Assembly (NCBI GenBank): GCA_017745135.1
Contig: JAGIAB010000020.1
Coordinates: forward strand, 1 to 18,671
Length of the DNA stretch: 18,671 nucleotides
Reading direction: 5' to 3'
Source: Flavisolibacter sp.
Lineage (GTDB): Bacteria > Bacteroidota > Bacteroidia > Chitinophagales > Chitinophagaceae
Part shown: positions 6,876 to 11,990 of the stretch, one piece after another
Position numbering within the stretch: position 1 is the first letter of the stretch
Layout of the letters: each line of letters starts with the position of its first letter
Notes under the pieces: generated by a model
Databases searched by the model: none
What the model was told of the DNA's origin: nothing
The model's input: only the letters and a program-made list of their open reading frames with translations
Position numbers and translations under genes: made by a program

Positions 6876-7163
6876 ATGACCAAGAAAGCCCTTTCCCTTA
6901 CGGAATTTATGGACCTGCCACAGGAACTGCAGTTTGAAGTTTTACACAAGCATGGAGTATATGTAGGTAAGCGTAAAGTCGACCAACAAACCATTGTGTT
7001 ATTTCAACTTCATGGTTTTTATGTGGAAGTTTACTACAAGCAATACCGGAAAATAATTGATCATATGATTACTTCTAACAGCACAGATATATTGCTGCCC
7101 TACCTTGACCAAATTAATGTGAGGGATCTAAATGACGATACGAAAGGAAACAAGAACAGATAG
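6876..7163 (+). CDS. Small cytosolic protein of unknown function (95 residues)
   Basis: I start it at the ATG at 6876; a TTG at 6858 would add six residues but lies inside a candidate promoter. It begins MTKKALSLTEFMDLPQELQF, followed by EVLHKHGVYVGKRKVDQQTI and a β-rich core (VLFQLHGFYVEVYYKQYRK). The helix-then-sheet layout resembles small hypothetical proteins common in Chitinophagaceae, in which 'L..FM.LP.ELQ' and 'GFYVEVYY' recur; I cannot name a domain and assign no function. There is no signal or membrane segment. It precedes the receiver gene by 58 bases on the same strand, so the two may be co-transcribed, although a possible promoter also lies in that gap. Confidence 0.65.
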   Translation: MTKKALSLTEFMDLPQELQFEVLHKHGVYVGKRKVDQQTIVLFQLHGFYVEVYYKQYRKIIDHMITSNSTDILLPYLDQINVRDLNDDTKGNKNR

Positions 7164-7194
7164 AGATTTTTTCTGTTTGTAATTACATTTTGTT

Positions 7195-7202
7195 CATATT
7201 TG
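7195..7202 (+). promoter_or_regulatory. Weak candidate -7 element before the receiver gene
   Basis: CATATTTG differs from TAnnTTTG by one base and lies 19 bases before the ATG at 7222. TTTG at 7176-7179 could serve as -33, but the 15-base gap is shorter than usual. Low weight. Confidence 0.2.
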
Positions 7203-7221
7203 TAAACATAAGCCACCAAAC

Positions 7222-7677
7222 ATGACTCAATCCTTGCCGCCTAAAAGCCTAGTGCTGTATGCAGATGACGACCCCGAGGATATTGAACTGGTAAGCGAAG
7301 CCTTCCAATCCTATTCTCAAAACGTTGAACTGCTAACCTTTGCCGACGGAATTGAACTGCTCAATTTCATTGAAACTATTGACCCGTTTCATGCTTCTCC
7401 CTGCCTTTTTATTCTTGATATCAACATGCCCAGGCTGGATGGAAAAGAAACGTTGAGACGGTTAAGAAGAATAGAAAGCTTTTCTGAAGTGCCTGCAGTA
7501 TTATTTTCTACATCAAGTCTGCCCGCCGATGCCAGTTTTGCAAGAAACTTTAATGCGGGTTTTGTTACAAAGCCATTACACACCAACCAGGTAAATATGA
7601 TCATTGACGAGATCATCGATCACTGTTCCGATGAAGTGAAAAAGAACATCAGGCGAAAAAATGGAAACGGTAATTAA
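7222..7677 (+). CDS. Single-domain response regulator (CheY/Rcp1-like receiver)
   Basis: A 151-residue stand-alone REC domain. The acidic pocket is ADDDPED (residues 14-20), the phospho-acceptor is Asp66 in FILDINMP, the switch Ser/Thr lies in FSTSS (96-98) and the conserved Lys is 117 in TKP. All phosphorylation residues are present, so it should accept phosphate from a histidine kinase. It lacks any DNA-binding or enzymatic output domain, so its output must be protein interaction or phosphorelay. The sequence (LVLYADDDPEDIELV, LRRLRRIESFSEVP) is closest to the Rcp1 type, which often works with hybrid or phytochrome-like kinases. No kinase is adjacent; the LytS-type kinase at 10801 has its own LytTR partner. 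A strong terminator follows at 7708. Confidence 0.88.
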   Translation: MTQSLPPKSLVLYADDDPEDIELVSEAFQSYSQNVELLTFADGIELLNFIETIDPFHASPCLFILDINMPRLDGKETLRRLRRIESFSEVPAVLFSTSSLPADASFARNFNAGFVTKPLHTNQVNMIIDEIIDHCSDEVKKNIRRKNGNGN

Positions 7678-7707
7678 TTTCACGAGCATCCATTTATTAC
7701 TTTATAG

Positions 7708-7733
7708 AAGGAATGAGTAATCATTCCTTTTTT
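7708..7733 (+). terminator. Rho-independent terminator after the receiver gene
   Basis: A perfect 9-base stem, AAGGAATGA (7708-7716) with TCATTCCTT (7721-7729), closes a GTAA loop and runs into a T-tract. It ends transcription 30 bases after the receiver stop codon and insulates the next gene. Confidence 0.85.
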
Positions 7734-7863
7734 AATTTTTTCAGGGATCACTCACGTTTTATTTTTAAAAACACTTAACAATCTGCGCTACAACTTTTAT
7801 TCAGGTTTGTGGTCTCATATTCACTCTGAAAAATTGCGGAGCGATTCTTTAAAATCAATAAAC

Positions 7864-8460
7864 ATGAAAAAACTTTTACCCGTTCTTGGATTTACATTAC
7901 TAATGGCAGCATGTAATACCATGCCTGAGCAAAAAGCTGATGCGGTACCACCCACACAGCAAACTTTATCGCAGCCTGACACCACAGGTATGGCCGCTTT
8001 TAATGCATGGAAAGCACAAAATGAATTGGCAAGTCTCAATGCTTATCAGCAAACCCAACAAGCACAAGCTGCCCCTGAAAAAACAAAGACAGTGGTTAAG
8101 TATGTGCCGGTTAAGCAAGCGACCACATCAAAACCCGTGGCCCGTACAACCTCATCAACAAATTCAGCGTCTACTTCTGAAACCAAATCAGGAAGTTCAA
8201 CCGATAATGGTAATGGTACTGTAAGTAACGGTTCAGGCGAAACGGCACAGGTAGAAAAGAAAGAAGGCTGGAGCAAAGCGGCAAAAGGAGCAGTGATAGG
8301 TGGTGTGGCCGGAGCAGCAGGCGGTGCCGTTATCAATAAAAAGAACCGCGTTGCTGGTGCCGTAATTGGTGGTGTAATTGGTGCTGCCGGTGGTTATGGA
8401 ATTGGCCGTACTATGGATAAAAAAGACGGACGTATCGATTATTCTACAACTATTAACTAG
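7864..8460 (+). CDS. Glycine-zipper lipoprotein
   Basis: A 198-residue envelope protein. I start at the ATG at 7864 because it begins the signal peptide MKKLLPVLGFTLLMAAC, with Cys17 as lipidation site; a GTG-initiated reading from 7807 adds 19 residues before the signal. A Gln/Ala-rich segment follows (~45-70), then a long low-complexity Ser/Thr/Asn linker (~85-130), and a C-terminal glycine zipper (~139-183). The zipper consists of two AVIGGV-type halves (KGAVIGGVAGAAGGAVINKK and VAGAVIGGVIGAAGGYGIG) split by a basic NKKNR turn. Such zippers form a helical hairpin in membranes, as in the YMGG/OmpA-type group (compare SlyB, Rick_17kDa). The exact role is unknown; envelope integrity is the usual guess. 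A strong bidirectional terminator follows. Confidence 0.75.
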   Translation: MKKLLPVLGFTLLMAACNTMPEQKADAVPPTQQTLSQPDTTGMAAFNAWKAQNELASLNAYQQTQQAQAAPEKTKTVVKYVPVKQATTSKPVARTTSSTNSASTSETKSGSSTDNGNGTVSNGSGETAQVEKKEGWSKAAKGAVIGGVAGAAGGAVINKKNRVAGAVIGGVIGAAGGYGIGRTMDKKDGRIDYSTTIN

Positions 8461-8483
8461 AGAAACCTATTGAAAACTATTAT

Positions 8484-8515
8484 AAAAAAGGAGCAGTAAC
8501 ACTGCTCCTTTTTTA
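8484..8515. terminator. Bidirectional terminator shared by two convergent genes
   Basis: GGAGCAGT (8490-8497) pairs perfectly with ACTGCTCC (8501-8508) around a 3-base loop, with an A-run to the left and a T-run to the right, so it works on both strands. It ends the lipoprotein transcript. On the other strand its T-rich edge overlaps the stop codon of the 52-residue gene (8513-8515). Confidence 0.85.
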
Positions 8516-8671
8516 TTTTGAATAGGATTTAGCCTTAGAAAATACATCCGTAAGATGGTGGGTTCTTTGAATCGGCTCAACTCTTTTTTGATTTCTTCTT
8601 TTGATAATATAGTAAGCGGTCAGGGCTGCCGCTGCTGCTACCAATCCTGCAACAATTGCCTTTGTTTTCAT
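8513..8671 (-). CDS. Small single-pass membrane protein (52 residues)
   Basis: The short reading frame starts at the ATG complementary to 8669-8671 and ends with TAA at 8513-8515. The product is MKTKAIVAGLVAAAAALTAY, then YIIKRRNQKRVEPIQRTHHL, then TDVFSKAKSYSK. One hydrophobic helix (residues ~5-22) is followed by a strongly basic segment (KRRNQKR) that should stay in the cytoplasm, giving an N-out topology, and a polar tail ending in HLTDVFSKAK. That tail resembles short 'HHLTDVFAKAK' endings I associate with small Bacteroidota membrane proteins, but I cannot name a family. It fits neatly against the shared terminator and has a palindrome right before its start, both of which favour a real gene. 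Confidence 0.65.
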   Translation of the reverse strand: MKTKAIVAGLVAAAAALTAYYIIKRRNQKRVEPIQRTHHLTDVFSKAKSYSK

Positions 8672-8695
8672 ATTGTTTTTGAATCAAAAAACAAT
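8672..8695. promoter_or_regulatory. Palindrome before the 52-residue gene, possible operator
   Basis: ATTGTTTTTGA and TCAAAAAACAAT form a near-perfect inverted repeat that begins at the base next to the start codon (8671, minus). Its 15-base core TTTTTGAATCAAAAA (8676-8690) matches the palindrome at 5605-5619 except for the central base. A degenerate copy (TTTGATTTAAAAA, 8712-8724) lies about 33 bases further upstream. The remainder of the gap to 8873 shows only the element at 8782-8795. Confidence 0.4.
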
Positions 8696-8781
8696 TGCCG
8701 TGCCACCAGGATTTGATTTAAAAAAAGCAACTGCTCAATTCAGTATAATTAGCCATGAGCTTGCTTTTCAGCCAATTTTCA

Positions 8782-8795
8782 TAAAATTTTCTTAG
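8782..8795 (+). promoter_or_regulatory. 14-base element shared by both YkuD_2 genes (first copy)
   Basis: TAAAATTTTCTTAG occurs here with 78 bases between it and the ATG at 8874. The identical 14 bases recur at 18021-18034, 79 bases before the start of the paralogue. Equal spacing suggests a common promoter or regulator site kept since duplication. Confidence 0.45.
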
Positions 8796-8873
8796 TGTTT
8801 ATTTGTTTCTTTTATTACCCGAAATTTTCTCCGGAAATTTGTGCCCCCAATAACCGGGAAAACCCCAATAACC

Positions 8874-9611
8874 ATGAAAAAACACCTCCTCCTCCTTGCA
8901 CTTATTGTGTCCTTCTCATTTATTTTAATCTCGTTTGCTAAAGCCAATAACGCATCAAAATTGGTAGCCTCTTCAAAAGATTCTGCCACCACAGATATTG
9001 TAGCAGTAATAAATGAAGTTTCTTTAAGTGACAAATTGTTTAATGATCTGCATCTTCAAAATGCCGGTCTTTCCAAAGCAACAGTTGAATACGCTGTAAA
9101 AGGATATGAGAAGTTAGTGGATAGCGGCCTGGTGAATAATGACCAATTTTTAACAATTGTGGACCTCAGCCAACCGTCTCGTAACAAACGTTTATATATC
9201 CTTGATATGAAAAACGACAAGCTGGTTTGGAATACGTATGTGGCTCATGGAAAAAACAGTGGTGTTGATATGGCGAAAAGTTTTTCCAACCAGTTTAATT
9301 CTAACAAAAGCAGTTTAGGCTTTTATGTTACCAAATCAACTTATAAAGGCAAACATGGTTTGTCGTTACGCCTTGGCGGATTAGAACGCGGTTTTAATGA
9401 TAATGCTGAAGCAAGGGGTGTGGTCGTTCATGGAGCGTCATATGTAAATGCAGGCCGGGTAAACAGCAGTTATATGGGTCGCAGCCAGGGTTGTCCTGCT
9501 CTGCCCCAAAACGAATACGCACAGGTAATTAATATTATTAAAGGCGGCTCTGTTATGTTCATTTATAATCCCTCCGAAGATTATTTGCAATCTTCGGCCT
9601 TATTGAACTAA
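8874..9611 (+). CDS. Murein L,D-transpeptidase catalytic-domain protein (YkuD_2 family)
   Basis: A 245-residue exported protein. I use the ATG at 8874, which opens a clear signal peptide (MKKHLLLLALIVSFSFILIS, cleaved near FAKA-NN); an upstream GTG at 8841 would put 11 odd residues before it. The catalytic domain (~95-235) contains TIVDLSQPS, RLYILDM and TYVAHGKNSG, then HGASYV (His186) and SQGCPALP (Cys207), the His/Cys pair expected of an L,D-transpeptidase. Such enzymes join the third-position diaminopimelate residues of stem peptides or attach proteins to peptidoglycan; the exact reaction of this YkuD_2 branch is less well established. A paralogue, clearly similar over the visible length, begins at 18114. 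A terminator hairpin follows the stop. Confidence 0.85.
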   Translation: MKKHLLLLALIVSFSFILISFAKANNASKLVASSKDSATTDIVAVINEVSLSDKLFNDLHLQNAGLSKATVEYAVKGYEKLVDSGLVNNDQFLTIVDLSQPSRNKRLYILDMKNDKLVWNTYVAHGKNSGVDMAKSFSNQFNSNKSSLGFYVTKSTYKGKHGLSLRLGGLERGFNDNAEARGVVVHGASYVNAGRVNSSYMGRSQGCPALPQNEYAQVINIIKGGSVMFIYNPSEDYLQSSALLN

Positions 9612-9638
9612 GTCCCAAAATCATAATTATATGCTGAC

Positions 9639-9672
9639 AATGGTCATGATCAATCCATCATGGCCATTTTAG
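9639..9672 (+). terminator. Terminator hairpin after the first YkuD_2 gene
   Basis: AATGGTCATGAT (9639-9650) pairs with ATCATGGCCATT (9657-9668), a 12-base stem with one G-T pair around a 6-base loop, followed by a short T-rich stretch. The tail is weak but the stem is strong. Confidence 0.6.
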
Positions 9673-9776
9673 TTTCGTGGAGAAATTCAATATTCCATGG
9701 AAAGTTGTCTACTTACATATGGCTTAAAGTTTACGCCGGTTGAAGTAGATCTTTCTTCATTTAAACGATGTTTGCC

Positions 9777-10052
9777 ATGAAAAGAATCTTACTCGCTGTT
9801 GTATTTATGATAGCAATCAGCGGATTTGCAGCAGCTCAATCTACTTCCGCAAAGCCTGCGACTAAAAAGAGCCAAACCACTACGGTAAAGAAAGGTTCAG
9901 CAGTTAAGCCCAACTCAAAAAATACAGTTTTGAAGCAAGAAGCGGTAGCAAATGCTAAGAGTGAAAATGCCACAGTTATTTTAGTGATGCCAAAACCCCA
10001 GGTAATTGCGGATTCAACCACTATGCCTAAGGTAAAGAACGAGGATTTTTAA
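9777..10052 (+). CDS. Small secreted basic protein of unknown function (91 residues)
   Basis: I choose the ATG at 9777, giving the signal peptide MKRILLAVVFMIAISGFAAA with cleavage before Gln; the in-frame ATG at 9768 only adds MFA. The mature part is about 70 residues, low in complexity and basic (KPATKKSQTTTVKKGSAVKP), then NSKNTVLKQEAVANAKSENA, then a short hydrophobic strand (VILVMPKPQVI) and an acidic end. No domain is recognisable. It is probably a disordered periplasmic or surface protein. It converges with the LytTR regulator gene across 26 bases, and I see no clear hairpin between them. Confidence 0.6.
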   Translation: MKRILLAVVFMIAISGFAAAQSTSAKPATKKSQTTTVKKGSAVKPNSKNTVLKQEAVANAKSENATVILVMPKPQVIADSTTMPKVKNEDF

Positions 10053-10078
10053 GTTGATCGTTGCGGGAAAGAAATAAT

Positions 10079-10804
10079 TTACTGGATCATTTTGTTTCGA
10101 ATGATTTCCATCAGGTCAGCTTTGTAATTATCCCCAATTAAAATTTCAGCGCTTACATTTTTGAGGCGAAGCAGGTTTCCTTCAATTCCTGTGATTTTTG
10201 CGATAGGAATGATGAAAGATTTATGTACGCGAATGAATTGCTTTTTCGATAACCGTTCTTCCAGGTCTTTCATGCTGGTGTACACAAGTGTTTTTTTACC
10301 GGCGCAATAAATGGCCACATAGTTTTTCATGCCTTCTATGTAGTCAATTTCATCCAGGTTGATCTTTAAGAGCTTTCCTTTTGATTCTGTTTTTACAAAA
10401 ATGTAATCATCTTCATCTTCGGCAATATTGTATTTCTCGTCCGGGTGTTCTTCTAATTCTCTTACTACTCGTTGCACGGCTTGCAAAAAACGCGGCAGGC
10501 GAATCGGCTTCAGTAAATAATCCACTACGTCCAGCTCGTAACTCTCCAGGGCAAATTCGCTGTAAGCCGTTGTCAGGATCACTTTTGATTTTCCGTTAAT
10601 TGCTTTAATGAGATCCATTCCTGATAGTTCAGGCATTTGTATATCTAAAAAAATCAAGTCCACTTTTTGAGTGGCAACAATCTGAAGTGCTTCAATTGGA
10701 TTGGTAGTGGTGGCCACTAAATTCAGATGCGGCGTTTGTTTTACATAATGAACCAATATATCTATCGCATGTTGCTCGTCATCAACAATGATACAGTTAA
10801 TCAT
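10079..10804 (-). CDS. LytTR-family response regulator
   Basis: A 241-residue regulator. The receiver domain (1-120) has the acidic pair in IVDDE (residues 8-9), phospho-acceptor Asp54 in IFLDIQMPEL, Thr78/Thr79 in ILTTA and Lys99 in LLKP. A short acidic linker (EDEDDY) leads to a LytTR DNA-binding domain (~133-238) with the usual markers IDYIEGMKNYVAIY, TLVYTSMKDLEERL and FIRVHKSFIIP. LytTR domains bind DNA through a β-rich fold, usually as dimers on direct repeats. Its start overlaps the stop of the kinase gene by four bases (10801-10804), so the two are translated together and form one two-component pair. The target genes are not shown by the sequence; the outer-membrane gene upstream is the natural candidate. 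All key residues are intact. Confidence 0.93.
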   Translation of the reverse strand: MINCIIVDDEQHAIDILVHYVKQTPHLNLVATTTNPIEALQIVATQKVDLIFLDIQMPELSGMDLIKAINGKSKVILTTAYSEFALESYELDVVDYLLKPIRLPRFLQAVQRVVRELEEHPDEKYNIAEDEDDYIFVKTESKGKLLKINLDEIDYIEGMKNYVAIYCAGKKTLVYTSMKDLEERLSKKQFIRVHKSFIIPIAKITGIEGNLLRLKNVSAEILIGDNYKADLMEIIRNKMIQ

Positions 10805-11907
10805 AATTTGGAAATGGTTAATTCAGTGGTGTAAAAATCCGATTCATCTTTTACTTTCAAACAATAATTGTTGCCATAGGCCAAATCCAAACGCTTTTTG
10901 ATATTATCCAGCCCGATGCCTGTTGATAATTCTTTAGGACCGATCTTCTTTTTATTGCGACAATAAAAATAGAGCTGGTGATCATGCACCTTTAGAGTTA
11001 TGTCAATGGGATGTTCAGTGCTTTTTAAATCACCATGCTTAAAAGCATTTTCTACAAGGGTAATCAGAACAAAAGGGATGATAGTAGCACCATTCACCAC
11101 ACCTTCCACATTGAACTTTACATTCAGTTTGTTACTGAAACGAAGCTGGTTGATCTTGATTACATTCCGTACATGCTCAATTTCATCTTTCAACGGAGCT
11201 TTTCCATCTTTTGCATTGCCTTCACTCAATGCATAACGCATGATGTCGGACAAGGTGAGAATGCCTTCGGATAATTCAGGAGAATAAGGCAACGACTTTG
11301 CGTATAAGAAATTAAGTGTGTTGTGAAGAAAGTGAGGATTGATCTGTGCCTTAAGAAAATTAAAATTCGCCTGCGACTTTTCAACTTCCAATTGCATTTT
11401 TTGGGCTTCCAAAATTTTGCGTTGTTTTCTTTCATCACGAAGATGTGTGAGGTAAGCTATCAACAAGGCCATGCCAATAAAGAAAACGCTTGAAATGACA
11501 TAAGAAAACACCATCAAAGCCGGTGTCAATTCCTGTTCAATCTTGCTATTGTTTATCGAAACAGTAATTTTTTTAGATATGGCAAGAAAGTAAGTGAAAG
11601 CAAAATAGGCAGCTAGTGCCACAACAGCTATAACTGTAGGTTTAACGTAATCACTCGCCGGCCTTCTTTCATAAAAAAGAGCATAGTAGCTATTAACAGC
11701 AAAAAAATAAAAAGCTGAAGAAAAAGCGACGCTGATCAACTGGCTCAATAAATAATGCCTGGTAAAAAGGTTGTTCCAATTAAAGTCCTTACTGTACATT
11801 GGCGATACGGACAGTGCAATAAATCCCAGTACGGTGAAAACAAGGTTCACCCCCAGTACCACCCAAAATACTTTCCAGAAAGAATATCGTTTTTTATGTT
11901 TCAGCAT
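10801..11907 (-). CDS. LytS-type sensor histidine kinase (His_kinase family)
   Basis: A 368-residue inner-membrane kinase that phosphorylates the LytTR regulator encoded next to it. Four transmembrane helices are visible (near 11-33, 52-75, 88-110 and 130-153) with only short external loops, so the signal is probably sensed in the membrane or through a partner. A coiled coil (~155-180, RDERKQRKILEAQK) leads to the dimerisation helix with the phospho-acceptor His192 in QINPHFLHNTLNF. The ATP-binding domain has the N-box LVENAFKHGD and the G-box GIGLDNIKKRL. The start at 11905-11907 is the only sensible one. An outer-membrane protein gene lies 83 bases upstream on the same strand behind a hairpin, so partial read-through could couple them. 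Confidence 0.92.
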   Translation of the reverse strand: MLKHKKRYSFWKVFWVVLGVNLVFTVLGFIALSVSPMYSKDFNWNNLFTRHYLLSQLISVAFSSAFYFFAVNSYYALFYERRPASDYVKPTVIAVVALAAYFAFTYFLAISKKITVSINNSKIEQELTPALMVFSYVISSVFFIGMALLIAYLTHLRDERKQRKILEAQKMQLEVEKSQANFNFLKAQINPHFLHNTLNFLYAKSLPYSPELSEGILTLSDIMRYALSEGNAKDGKAPLKDEIEHVRNVIKINQLRFSNKLNVKFNVEGVVNGATIIPFVLITLVENAFKHGDLKSTEHPIDITLKVHDHQLYFYCRNKKKIGPKELSTGIGLDNIKKRLDLAYGNNYCLKVKDESDFYTTELTISKL

Positions 11908-11944
11908 TTTGTAAGAGTTCGAATTTATTGTTTTCTTTAAAATG

Positions 11945-11977
11945 AATAAAGGAGGAGAATAATTCCCCTCCTTTATT
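11945..11977 (-). terminator. Hairpin between the outer-membrane gene and the kinase gene
   Basis: AATAAAGGAGG (11945-11955) and CCTCCTTTATT (11967-11977) form a perfect 11-base stem with further pairing possible inside the loop. It lies 13 bases after the stop of the barrel gene (11991, minus) and ends that transcript at least in part. On the minus strand the T-rich base of the stem is followed by CATTTT. Confidence 0.65.
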
Positions 11978-11990
11978 TCACATTTTTATT

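Noticed and set aside
8046..8336. 96-codon minus-strand frame inside the glycine-zipper lipoprotein gene
   Set aside because: Its Ala/Pro/Val-rich composition is the antisense reading of the low-complexity linker and glycine zipper.
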